Source: a virus. From it: a DNA stretch of 40,868 nucleotides. The notes under the pieces are model-generated. The model was not told the origin of the DNA, made no database searches, and saw nothing but the letters and a program-made list of their open reading frames with translations. Location of the stretch: the IMG/VR virus record IMGVR_UViG_3300041411_000220, positions 1 to 40,868 of that record. The stretch is one strand, 5' to 3'. The position numbers and the translations under genes were made by a program. Positions 13,454 to 19,657 of this stretch are shown piece after piece; the first letter of the stretch is position 1; each line of letters starts with the position of its first letter.

Positions 13454-13776
13454 GCGGGCCGGGTGACTTTGCGGCGTTTGCCCAAGCCATTTTTGATGCT
13501 AATCCGATGACGGCGGTGGGCCAGTTTCCGCCATGGTGTCCGCAGCCCATGGGCCATGACGACCCCTTGTTGCCAGCAGTGACGCGCTTTGTCGCGGCGC
13601 GTCCAGGGCTCATTGGGACGGGGGCTCTGGCTCGCCGCTTTGGCATCGGTCGTCGGCGCGCGGCGCGGCTGCTGGTCGTGTTGCATGTGACGCGTGTGTG
13701 CTTGGGGTATCGACCGCGCGGACTGTGGCGGGTGGAACATTCGGTGTGGCGGGCTTTGCATGGGGTGGCGTTATGA
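13450..13776 (+). CDS. Small basic protein with HTH-like region (GTG start)
   Basis: The product is 108 aa from a GTG that overlaps the preceding stop (GTGA). The second half holds a winged-helix or helix-turn-helix-like stretch (IGTGALARRFGIGRRRAARLLV, about residues 55-76, shown in part) followed by a strand (YRPRGLWRVEH). It is Arg-rich. A DNA-binding role is likely; the target is unknown. It overlaps the next gene by 4 bp. Confidence 0.58.
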   Translation: MSGPGDFAAFAQAIFDANPMTAVGQFPPWCPQPMGHDDPLLPAVTRFVAARPGLIGTGALARRFGIGRRRAARLLVVLHVTRVCLGYRPRGLWRVEHSVWRALHGVAL

Positions 13777-14057
13777 GTAACGCGATTGCAGGAATCAGCC
13801 TGCCGGCCAATGTCGTGGGCTTGTTCCGTGGGGGCTTGAACAGTTTGTCTTTCGCTAAAACCGCGCGGCAGATTGAGCTATGTATGGTTCACCTGGAAGG
13901 GGTTTTGTCAGCTCTGGAACATATGCAGCGCCTTAATCGCGATGGTGCCCAGCGGCTCTATCAGCATGCGCAGTGCCTGGCGGATGAGCGCGGTCGGGCT
14001 CTGGCTGAGCAGAGAGCCGCGCAGTTCGGGGGGAGTGATGCCTGCGAAGAAGCCTAA
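13773..14057 (+). CDS. Small helical hypothetical protein
   Basis: The product is 94 aa, predicted helical (FAKTARQIELCMVHLEGVL; LYQHAQCLADERGRALAEQRA), perhaps a helical hairpin or coiled coil. It begins within the stop of the previous gene. It ends 20 bp inside the next one, so the run 13118-14714 is one translationally coupled operon. Function unknown. Confidence 0.58.
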   Translation: MSNAIAGISLPANVVGLFRGGLNSLSFAKTARQIELCMVHLEGVLSALEHMQRLNRDGAQRLYQHAQCLADERGRALAEQRAAQFGGSDACEEA

Positions 14058-14466
14058 AGCGTTGACCCTCGATCGCCTCCAGGCGCTGGAAGCGCGGGCC
14101 TTGAAACTGGTGGCGGCGATCGATGAGGTCGACACGGCCGACGATCTTGAAGAGGCCGGTCATTACGTGAAGTGGTTCACCGATATGATGATCGGCGAGG
14201 GCTATCACCCGATCGCTGCCGAAGGCTTTGCCGCGCACGGCCGCAAGGCAGTGGCGGCCGCCCAGGTGCGCCTCGGGGTGCAACGTGATGCCCCGGGCTT
14301 GCCGAAAACCGAGGCCGGCGCGCTGGATGCCGGCTATTTCAAGACCCGGCTCAAGGCCATGATCGCCGTGTTGTCGAACTACAGCCCGGCCGAGCTGGCC
14401 CGCGAATGCGCGCGCCTGGCGCGCCGTGCCGACCCTCGGGTGTTGCAGGAGGATGAATTTCAATGA
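14038..14466 (+). CDS. Hypothetical helical protein
   Basis: The product is 142 aa, chosen from the ATG at 14038, which has GGGGGGAG just upstream. It is charged and helical (LDRLQALEARALKLVAAIDEV; AELARECARLARRADPRVL), with no cysteine cluster or membrane part. Not recognised. It lies in the overlapping gene chain, and the next gene starts in its stop codon (ATGA at 14463). Confidence 0.58.
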   Translation: MPAKKPKALTLDRLQALEARALKLVAAIDEVDTADDLEEAGHYVKWFTDMMIGEGYHPIAAEGFAAHGRKAVAAAQVRLGVQRDAPGLPKTEAGALDAGYFKTRLKAMIAVLSNYSPAELARECARLARRADPRVLQEDEFQ

Positions 14467-14714
14467 CGCCGCATGGGCCGCGTTATGTGCTGTGTCCGGG
14501 GTATGTGATCAGTCGGACTGATGGCCAGCGCCATTTTGTCGGGGCCGAGCAGTTGCGCCGCTTGTATGGCGTGCCGGCGCGCGAGTGCGTGACCTATCCC
14601 CAGGGCGACGGCGACGAGGCGGACATCCGTCGACGGATCTGGCGCGACCCGCCCGGGGCGATCCAGCTGATGCCGCGTCACAATGGTGATTATCGGTTGC
14701 CGGCGTTACCGTAA
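14463..14714 (+). CDS. Small hypothetical protein
   Basis: The product is 83 aa, starting in the stop codon of the previous gene. The first half looks strand-rich (RYVLCPGYVISRTDGQRHFV), followed by a helix (GAEQLRRLYGV). Its last codons overlap a dispersed palindrome, CGTTACCGTAACG (14704-14716), which includes the stop codon. Function unknown. Confidence 0.57.
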   Translation: MTPHGPRYVLCPGYVISRTDGQRHFVGAEQLRRLYGVPARECVTYPQGDGDEADIRRRIWRDPPGAIQLMPRHNGDYRLPALP

Positions 14715-14752
14715 CGGCGGTTTACTGCGCGGCATTGAATAAGGGGGATAGG

Positions 14753-14788
14753 GTGACGTTTTCTTATGCTGGGCCGGCGGCCCGATGA
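14753..14788 (+). CDS. Possible 11-residue leader peptide coupled to the 14785 gene
   Basis: GTG at 14753 with a strong upstream AAGGGGGAT opens an 11-codon frame ending in TGA. That TGA overlaps the ATG of the next gene (ATGA at 14785-14788). The next gene has no good ribosome-binding site of its own (GGCGGCCCG), so translation may enter through this leader. The evidence is spacing and overlap only. Confidence 0.35.
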   Translation: MTFSYAGPAAR

Positions 14789-15027
14789 AGCGCAAAGGGT
14801 TCGACGAAGGGCAGTTGCTGGAGCTGATCGCCGGCGGGTCGGTGCGCGAGTGCAAGGTGGCGCGCCATGGCGATCGCTGGGCGGTGTATGTGCGCCTGGG
14901 TGGCCCTGGGGCGAACTGGCTGGCCGTGCGTTCCCAGCGCGAAGCGGTGCGCACCTGGGCCAGTCTCGACACCGTCGAGCGGTTCACCTCGGGGGCGGGC
15001 ATTCGTTCGTTTGCTGTCGAGTCGTGA
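14785..15027 (+). CDS. Possible ParC-like partition-associated protein
   Basis: The product is 80 aa. The pattern of a short helical start, a stranded middle (ARHGDRWAVYVRLGGPGANW), an Arg-rich helix and the ending GAGIRSFAVES resembles small proteins annotated on plasmids as ParC-like partition-associated proteins. Those end in a GIxxFxVD-type motif. I recall the resemblance only from family appearance. Convergent parA-side genes lie just beyond a bidirectional terminator, which fits. The palindrome GTGACCGGTCAC (15024-15035) overlaps its stop codon. Confidence 0.45.
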   Translation: MKRKGFDEGQLLELIAGGSVRECKVARHGDRWAVYVRLGGPGANWLAVRSQREAVRTWASLDTVERFTSGAGIRSFAVES

Positions 15028-15045
15028 CCGGTCACACGGCCAATA

Positions 15046-15074
15046 AAAAGCCCCGATCAAGTCGGGGCTTTTTT
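15046..15074. terminator. Bidirectional terminator between convergent operons
   Basis: AAAAGCCCCGA (15046-15056) and TCGGGGCTTTT form a perfect stem with a 5-nt loop. It is flanked by A runs on the left and T runs on the right. It separates the forward small-gene operon from the reverse partition operon. Confidence 0.85.
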
Positions 15075-15087
15075 CTGCGCGGGTAGT

Positions 15088-15231
15088 TCATCGGCCCCAG
15101 CGGGCTCGCTCGATCGCCTGGCGCACGCCTGGGGTGCAGCGCTGCAGGAACTGAGCAATCTGCCCGGGGCGGATCTTGCCCAAATCGTTAACGGGAGTGG
15201 TGCGCAGGGTGGTATATTCTTGATCTGACAT
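15088..15231 (-). CDS. Small conserved-looking protein, last gene of the partition operon
   Basis: The product is 47 aa. The reverse-strand ATG at 15231 is preceded by AAAGGTAAACCGAT. It reads from MSDQEYTTLRTTPVND to ARWGR, with a middle LGKIRPGQIAQFLQRCTPGV, a compact helical protein. It follows parA and the ribbon-helix-helix gene in the same direction and is closed by the bidirectional terminator. Role unknown. A reverse-strand frame over the same region (15057-15275) was rejected because it lacks a ribosome-binding site and family-like composition. Confidence 0.55.
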   Translation of the reverse strand: MSDQEYTTLRTTPVNDLGKIRPGQIAQFLQRCTPGVRQAIERARWGR

Positions 15232-15265
15232 ATCGGTTTACCTTTTGCGGGGTTTCGGTGTGTTA

Positions 15266-15299
15266 TGAGCGCCAAGGTGGTCGAAGACCTTGGCGCTCA
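15266..15299. other. Perfect 12-bp stem-loop between partition-operon genes
   Basis: TGAGCGCCAAGG (15266-15277), 10-nt loop, CCTTGGCGCTCA (15288-15299). It lies just after the stop of the ribbon-helix-helix gene (reverse strand) and before the 47-aa gene. No T run follows on either strand, so it may be an RNA processing or differential-expression hairpin, or a protein-binding dyad. Confidence 0.6.
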
Positions 15300-15307
15300 A
15301 TCCTTTC

Positions 15308-15601
15308 TCAATTGCTGGGTTCCCAGCCTTTTTTCTTCATGTAATCCGCCATCGCCTCTCTGAATGCGTCCACTTGGGCAATGTCATTGCTTGCGCAAAA
15401 CAGCCGAAAGTTTCGGCGGTATGCCTGTGGGAGCTTAAAGCCCACGTCCACTAACTTATCGTCGGCGGCCACTTTCGTGTTGTTCCCTACAGAAGCCGTA
15501 TCAGCTGCAGATTGCGGCGGCTCGCCCAGGGTGTTGCGGCGGGGTGGCTTCGGTACTTTTACTGCAGGTGCTGCGGCCGGGGGAGTGGTTTTGCTTGGCA
15601 T
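15308..15601 (-). CDS. Small partition partner, ribbon-helix-helix-like centromere-binding protein
   Basis: The product is 97 aa. The N-terminal ~50 residues are Pro/Ala/Lys-rich and flexible, like the tails of such proteins that stimulate ParA. The C-terminal half has a strand (DKLVDVGFKLP) followed by two helices (AYRRNFRLFCASNDI; QVDAFREAMADYMKKKG), the ribbon-helix-helix layout. It lies downstream of parA, as small ParB-type proteins do. The A+T-rich tandem elements around parA are its likely sites. The role is inferred from fold and context. Confidence 0.6.
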   Translation of the reverse strand: MPSKTTPPAAAPAVKVPKPPRRNTLGEPPQSAADTASVGNNTKVAADDKLVDVGFKLPQAYRRNFRLFCASNDIAQVDAFREAMADYMKKKGWEPSN

Positions 15602-15637
15602 GGTATAGGTCCTGGGTAAGCGGTAATTTATCCTAAC

Positions 15638-15670
15638 AGCTAAATAGCGATTTAGCTAATTAGCTATTAA
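15638..15670. repeat. TTAGCTAA-type repeat array between parA and its partner gene
   Basis: A run of overlapping half-sites (AGCTAAAT, GCGATTTAGC, TAATTAGC, TATT) fills most of the space between the two genes and runs to the parA stop. It shares the 8-bp TTAGCTAA core with the cassette operators at 7-8 kb. It could be a centromere (parS) segment, an operator for the downstream gene, or both. Confidence 0.6.
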
Positions 15671-16317
15671 GCGGTCAAGCGCTCGAAATGGTCAACGGCC
15701 GACTGAATCACCTGCATGGCATCTATGCGGGGGCCCTTGAAAGGGGTTTCGGTGATTGAGCGGCCTTCGTTCATCGCGGAGGCGTAACAGTCCTGATTTC
15801 TGATGGAGCCGTCGAGAACAGAAAACCGGGTTTTCCCCAGGTAAACGCGAGCTGCATCTGCTGGGGCGTCTCTTTTACTGGACTTGCACAGTGCAAACAC
15901 AATGCGTTCGACCGGCACCCCGTGAGAGTCGGCCAGGCTATTGGCAAGTGCGACCTGAGGTTCTAGATCGTCCAGGGTGAGCCCAGTCGGCAAAATCAGC
16001 AGGTTGCTTGCCTTCGCGATCTTTACGGTTTCCTCGGTCGCGTTCGCGGGGCCGTCGAAGATGAACAGGTCTGCATCACCGGCGCGGCTCAGTGCGGTGG
16101 CGACGTTGCCATACAGTTGCACGGGCACGGCGGGCATGATGCCGGCGCGTAACCGGCGCTGCTGCCAATTTGTGGCGGTGGCCTGCTTGATGTCGAGGTC
16201 GATGATTTTGGTTTCCCAGCCGGCCAGGGTGAAGGTGGTGCCTAGCGCGCGGGCGATGGTGGATTTCCAGGCGCCGCCTTTTTGGGAGATGCAGCCGATA
16301 GCGAGGGGGGTTTGCAT
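15667..16317 (-). CDS. parA: ParA-type partition ATPase with unusual Walker A
   Basis: The product is 216 aa, a short Walker-type ParA lacking an N-terminal DNA-binding domain. Motifs: deviant Walker A at residues 13-20 (KGGAWKST, where KGGxGK[ST] is expected; Trp17 replaces Gly), the Walker A' DLD strand (IIDLDIKQATA, about 39-49), and Walker B-like LFIFDGPAN (about 84-92). ParA drives segregation of plasmid copies over the nucleoid. The start follows AAAGGAAA. Its promoter is flanked by TTAGCTAA-type elements. The Trp needs only one base change from Gly, so it may be a true variant or a sequence error. Confidence 0.82.
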   Translation of the reverse strand: MQTPLAIGCISQKGGAWKSTIARALGTTFTLAGWETKIIDLDIKQATATNWQQRRLRAGIMPAVPVQLYGNVATALSRAGDADLFIFDGPANATEETVKIAKASNLLILPTGLTLDDLEPQVALANSLADSHGVPVERIVFALCKSSKRDAPADAARVYLGKTRFSVLDGSIRNQDCYASAMNEGRSITETPFKGPRIDAMQVIQSAVDHFERLTA

Positions 16318-16333
16318 TTGCGGGGTTTCCTTT

Positions 16334-16422
16334 GCCGAATTAGCGAATTAGCTAAGAACATAGAAAGTATAACCCCAGGGGATGGAATGGCAAGCGAATT
16401 AGCAATTTAGCGAATTAGCTAA
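16334..16422 (-). promoter_or_regulatory. parA promoter flanked by TTAGCTAA-type repeats
   Basis: On the reverse strand, -35 TTGCCA (plus 16388-16393) and -10 TATACT (plus 16366-16371) are 16 bp apart. Repeat blocks flank the promoter: 16394-16422 upstream (four tandem ~8-bp units) and 16334-16355 between the -10 and the parA start (GAATTAGC, GAATTAGC, TAA). Tandem 7-8 bp repeats are how ribbon-helix-helix partition proteins usually bind, and they often serve as both centromere and operator. Confidence 0.72.
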
Positions 16423-16875
16423 CGCCAAGGGTGTGGCAGGTAGGTGGAAGCTCTGAGCCAAGAAAGCGTGTTCCTGTTGGCCGCGTGGGCCATTGGCTGT
16501 TTTGCTGATGGTGCTGCGGGCCAGTCTGGAAGAGGGTGTGGTGCGGCTGTTGCGCCGGGTTTGGTTGCGATTGGCATCGTCGGCGTGTTCGGTCGCGCAC
16601 AGAACGGAAAGGAGCAGGCACAGGGCCCGGGGTATGAGCACGCCCAGGGTGAAAGCGCGAGCAATCATATGGGGGTGCGTCTTGGCGCCGAGCTTGGCCT
16701 TAATGTTGCGCTCAAGCAGGCGAAAGCCGGTGGTGTCGACGCCAAGGAGCGAGCCGATGGTATTGGGGGTATCGCCATCGGCCAAGCCGACCAGCACGCG
16801 TAGCTCGGTGTTAGACAGCGCCTGTCCGGGCCGCCCAATCACGTCTTCGCCATGAATGTCCATTTCTGCGTACAT
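16399..16875 (-). CDS. LuxR-type helix-turn-helix regulator
   Basis: The product is 158 aa. Residues ~19-70 form a GerE/LuxR-type helix-turn-helix: LSNTELRVLVGLADGDTPNT, IGSLLGVDTTGF, and LLERNIKAKLGAKTHPHMIARAF. A hydrophobic segment follows (LGVLIPRALCLLLSVL), then a low-complexity polar tail that may be non-conserved. No sensor domain is present. Similar proteins are frequent in Pseudomonas prophages and plasmids. The start is preceded by AAGGAAA. The 3' end overlaps the repeat block upstream of parA. Targets unknown. Confidence 0.72.
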   Translation of the reverse strand: MYAEMDIHGEDVIGRPGQALSNTELRVLVGLADGDTPNTIGSLLGVDTTGFRLLERNIKAKLGAKTHPHMIARAFTLGVLIPRALCLLLSVLCATEHADDANRNQTRRNSRTTPSSRLARSTISKTANGPRGQQEHAFLAQSFHLPATPLALANSLNC

Positions 16876-16900
16876 CGTGTGTTTCCTTACCCCGGGCTGA

Positions 16901-17194
16901 TTAGGCGGCTTTGGCGGCTGTGAGTTGACCGGCGATATTGGCCATCTGTAACAGGCCTTCGCGAAGCTCTGCGGCCAAGCTGGCGATCAAGTCCAGGGCC
17001 TCGCCGTGATCGCCCGTATCAATTGCGCGCATTGCAAGCGCCTCAATTCCGCCGGCAGCGGCTGCCTTTCGGTTCATGGTGATGCAGATAAGCCGTTGGG
17101 TGTCTTCGGTGAATTCTGTGAAAAGCATAAAGCCGCTGCCCAGGGTGAGGGCGGTTGCGGTGGCATCGAGTGTGGTTAAGAGTCCTGGCGTCAT
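16901..17194 (-). CDS. Hypothetical protein cotranscribed with the LuxR-type gene
   Basis: The product is 97 aa. It begins with a hydrophobic, flexible part (LLTTLDATATALTLGSGFML), then FTEFTEDTQRLICITMNRK, and ends in helices rich in Ala and Leu (ALDLIASLAAELREGLLQM). Family not recognised. It lies 25 bp before the LuxR-type gene and downstream of a repressor-type operator (17223-17239), so it probably heads the early leftward operon. Confidence 0.58.
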   Translation of the reverse strand: MTPGLLTTLDATATALTLGSGFMLFTEFTEDTQRLICITMNRKAAAAGGIEALAMRAIDTGDHGEALDLIASLAAELREGLLQMANIAGQLTAAKAA

Positions 17195-17222
17195 ATCAAT
17201 TTACTACCTTGCAAACTGTTAA

Positions 17223-17239
17223 TTACACTTAAAGTGTAA
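17223..17239. promoter_or_regulatory. Repressor-type operator (left)
   Basis: TTACACTTAAAGTGTAA is a 17-bp dyad (8-bp arms, one central base) 28 bp upstream of the reverse-strand gene starting at 17194. A related site lies at 18212-18228 between the repressor and the forward early operon (14 of 17 bases match). This is the arrangement of OL and OR of lambdoid repressors, so the S24-type repressor is the likely binder. Confidence 0.68.
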
Positions 17240-17517
17240 AATCGTGATGATTCATGCCCCATAATGGGGCGATTAGCGCTTGATGGTCGGGTCTGCTGTG
17301 CTTGAGCCGGCCTATCTTGGATCCAGGCGTCACTATAGAGGCCGGCGGGCATGATGGCAAAAGGCAATTATTGCAAGGGTTTGAGGCGGCTGTCAGCGGT
17401 CATGAGAGAGTATCGCCAAGAATTCAGGCCGGCCAGCCCGATCGAACAGATATTATGTTATGAACAGTTTAACTGTAAATCGAAGGCGTAGCAAAGCCCC
17501 TGGGCGGGGCGCTGTTA
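17240..17517. other. Intergenic region between repressor 3' end and leftward operon
   Basis: No gene is seen. It contains a 13-bp palindrome, ACAGTTTAACTGT (17464-17476). It also holds a hairpin, GCCCC-5 nt-GGGGC (17496-17510), which read leftwards is followed by TTT and so may end the repressor transcript. The rest shows no clear signal. Confidence 0.45.
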
Positions 17518-18177
17518 TTAGCGTAAATGCGTGATCATGCGGACTCGGCCAAGAATGCGGAGTGCTGCCAGCTCTTCAGGGGTAAGAGGTTGGTTTGGGT
17601 AGCGCTCGGACTGCTGCGCCTGGATGACGAAGTCGCCTTGTAGGGTTTGGCGAATCCAGCGCAGCCAGAGCCGTCCGTTGACCATGATGGCAAACATGTC
17701 GTCACGGGTAACGGCGGTTTCGCTAAGGTCGATCAGGGCCAAGTCGTCCTCTTCGATGATGCCTGACATGCTGTCATCCGGAGCGGCGACGAGGAGAATC
17801 TTTTCCTTGTCGAGTTTGCAGGCCTCTAGAAAGCTCAGGTGAAAGGCGAGGGCGTTTTCCCCCAGGTCAACCAGTCCCTGAGTGGTAGCAATAGCCGAGG
17901 TCGCCGGTACCGCGTAATTACGCGTCTCAGGCGATGTGCCGTCGTCGTCGGTCAGGCCGGACAGATAAGCCGCCGGTTTGCCAAACAAGGCTCCCAAATT
18001 CACCAGCATGTCGAGCGGGGGAATATTAATCGCTAGTTCCCAGTTACCGTAACGGGACTGAACGAAGGGTTTGCCCGTGATTTTGGACAGCTCGGCGGCA
18101 GTTTGGGCAAAGGTCCAGCCTTTTTCCGTGCGGCAGGCCTTAAGGCGGCGGCCGATTTTGTCTTTAAGGTCAAGCAT
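17518..18177 (-). CDS. S24/LexA-fold phage repressor lacking the catalytic Lys
   Basis: The product is 219 aa. The N-terminus is an XRE-type helix-turn-helix (residues ~5-65; FAQTAAELSKITG and SRYGNWELAI). The C-terminal S24 domain has the Ser nucleophile in PDDSMSG (Ser136). The position 37 residues on, the Ser-to-Lys distance in LexA, is Arg173 (GRLWLRW). So the fold is kept but self-cleavage is doubtful. It is divergent from the forward early genes, with operators at 17223 and 18212. It should hold the lysogenic state. A dispersed palindrome copy (18043-18053) lies in the gene. Confidence 0.85.
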   Translation of the reverse strand: MLDLKDKIGRRLKACRTEKGWTFAQTAAELSKITGKPFVQSRYGNWELAINIPPLDMLVNLGALFGKPAAYLSGLTDDDGTSPETRNYAVPATSAIATTQGLVDLGENALAFHLSFLEACKLDKEKILLVAAPDDSMSGIIEEDDLALIDLSETAVTRDDMFAIMVNGRLWLRWIRQTLQGDFVIQAQQSERYPNQPLTPEELAALRILGRVRMITHLR

Positions 18178-18211
18178 TGGCGTCTCTGTAGGAATCTTCC
18201 AAGCTCCGAAT

Positions 18212-18236
18212 ATACATTCAAAGTGTAAAAAACACT
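18212..18236. promoter_or_regulatory. Repressor-type operator (right), between repressor and Cro-position gene
   Basis: ATACATTCAAAGTGTAA (18212-18228) matches the left operator at 14 of 17 bases. AGTGT (18222-18226) and ACACT (18232-18236) add an overlapping inverted repeat. It sits in the divergent promoter region, where a repressor would control both directions. Confidence 0.62.
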
Positions 18237-18272
18237 AAAAAGAACTTGTGTTTAGGTTTTCGCTTGTCCAAG

Positions 18273-18569
18273 ATGAACAGCAAATCTGTTAATAACGGAA
18301 TATCTGTGGAACTCAACGCTTGGATAGATAGCCTTTCGCCACTTGGCGCGTCTCAGGTTGCGGCGAATTTGCTCAACGAGAAGCGCCGGACGGTCGATTC
18401 GTGGCGGCGCTTTGAGAATCCGCCGTCCTTTCGGGCGGCTCTGAATATCGTGGTTGTCTCTCGCGGGGCAGTCGATTTTAACGGGATCTATAACCCGTTC
18501 TGGCGGGCGCTCGTTGAGGGTAACGCCAAGTTCACCATTCCTGGCCAAGACCTGAGTTTCAAAGAGTGA
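18273..18569 (+). CDS. Cro-position regulator candidate
   Basis: The product is 98 aa, divergent from the repressor and first in the forward early operon, which is the position of Cro. The middle reads like a weak helix-turn-helix (GASQVAANLLNEKRRTVDSW, residues ~24-43). The rest (ALNIVVVSRGAVDFNGIYNPF) is unlike classical Cro. The start at 18273 lacks a strong ribosome-binding site; an upstream TTG at 18246 is possible. The call rests mainly on position. Confidence 0.5.
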   Translation: MNSKSVNNGISVELNAWIDSLSPLGASQVAANLLNEKRRTVDSWRRFENPPSFRAALNIVVVSRGAVDFNGIYNPFWRALVEGNAKFTIPGQDLSFKE

Positions 18570-19159
18570 GCGCGAATAGCTTTCCCGTGGGCCTGTCAGA
18601 AATGGTAATCGGCCGCAAGGTTGAGCAGCGGTTTGGCTTGCTCGGCCTGGCTCGGTTGTTGAAGTTGATCGAGCTGGTGATGGAGCGTGCCGACGCGTCC
18701 GATCAGTCGCCTACGGCCGTGGTGGCCTGGGGCGATTTTTTAGCCGCGCTCCATTGCAGCCAGGACGACGCCGGCGAGTTCCTGAGTTATTGCGACCATG
18801 CGCGCGTGCTGGACCGGGGCAATGAGGACGGGCGCCTGCGCGTTACGCTTGTCGGTGAGCTGGCCGCCAGGCTGGTCAAGCCCGACGCCCCGCCAGTCAC
18901 CTCGGGGGAGCGGCAATTATTCGATACGGATAAGCAATGGGCCGAGTGGTTCAAGGTTGACCTCAACTGTCCGCCGTATCTGGTCAATGACCCGTCGACC
19001 CGCCAATTGTTTCGCCGCTGGGTGGCCACCAATGTCACCACCGATGAGGTGGAGGCCGCTACCGATCGCGCCATTAAGGCCGGCGAGGCGCCGCACCCGG
19101 CCGTCTTGCACGACCATTTGAAAGCCCTACGTGTCGACAAACTTCGCGCGCTCACTTGA
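18566..19159 (+). CDS. Early-region protein, possibly replication-related (GTG start)
   Basis: The product is 197 aa from a GTG that overlaps the preceding stop (GTGA). The N-terminal half has a winged-helix-like pattern (FGLLGLARLLKLIELVMERA; WGDFLAALHCSQDDAGEFL; ARVLDRGNEDGRLRVTLV), reminiscent of small phage replication-region proteins that load or replace host factors. The C-terminal half is helical (RQLFRRWVATNVTTDEVEAA). Specific family not recognised. It lies between the Cro-position gene and the kinase-like gene, where lambdoid phages keep replication genes. Confidence 0.55.
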   Translation: MSANSFPVGLSEMVIGRKVEQRFGLLGLARLLKLIELVMERADASDQSPTAVVAWGDFLAALHCSQDDAGEFLSYCDHARVLDRGNEDGRLRVTLVGELAARLVKPDAPPVTSGERQLFDTDKQWAEWFKVDLNCPPYLVNDPSTRQLFRRWVATNVTTDEVEAATDRAIKAGEAPHPAVLHDHLKALRVDKLRALT

Positions 19160-19180
19160 GCGTGCAGCAAGGGGAATGCT

Positions 19181-19657
19181 GTGTTTTTGATTGCTTTATC
19201 TGGCGGTGAAATAGCCGACCGCGAACGCATCACCGATTGCCTTGTGGGGTCCGGCAAGGCCCGCTTGGCCGGCTTCGCCATGAATCCCCCTTCGCGTCGC
19301 GGGGCTCCGGCAAAGAAGTTGCCGGCCCTTGATGGCAAGGCCCGCGCAGCACGCCTAAGCCAGGCTATCGAGGGGTTGGAGTCTCGGCCGCCGGTGGCGG
19401 GTGGGTTGGTGATCGTGCATTGCCTAACGCCCGAAGAGGCGACCGTGGTGCGCGAAAGTGGCGGCGAGGTGTGGCATGTCTACGGTGGCAAGCCTTCGGC
19501 CCTGGTGCCGATTCGCCGCGCCGATCGTATGGTCACGCTGGGTGAGAACGGGTTTGCACATGTTCTGTCCCCGCTTGAGGCGCTATCGGAATACCTGCTT
19601 GCGTTGGGGTTGGCGGCTCGGGCGCGTTCCATGGCTCGCCGGCGGGCCCATGGCTGA
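19181..19657 (+). CDS. Degenerate deoxynucleoside monophosphate kinase-like protein
   Basis: The product is 158 aa from a GTG after AAGGGGAA. The outline matches phage P-loop dNMP kinases: an N-terminal strand (MFLIALSG), then where GxxGSGKD should be it reads GGEIADRER, with no Gly-Lys P-loop. Later, LVIVHCLTPEEATVVRESGG-EVW corresponds to the family's DVRFPNEAEAIRxxGGEVW stretch. This suggests a kinase fold that has lost catalysis and may have a new role. The alignment is by eye and could be wrong. It overlaps the next gene by 8 bp. Confidence 0.5.
   Translation: MFLIALSGGEIADRERITDCLVGSGKARLAGFAMNPPSRRGAPAKKLPALDGKARAARLSQAIEGLESRPPVAGGLVIVHCLTPEEATVVRESGGEVWHVYGGKPSALVPIRRADRMVTLGENGFAHVLSPLEALSEYLLALGLAARARSMARRRAHG

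Noticed and set aside
15057-15275. 72-codon reverse frame beside the partition operon
   Set aside because: It overlaps the terminator and has Pro/Ser/Ala-rich shadow composition; the 47-aa frame at 15088-15231 has a proper start and ribosome-binding site.
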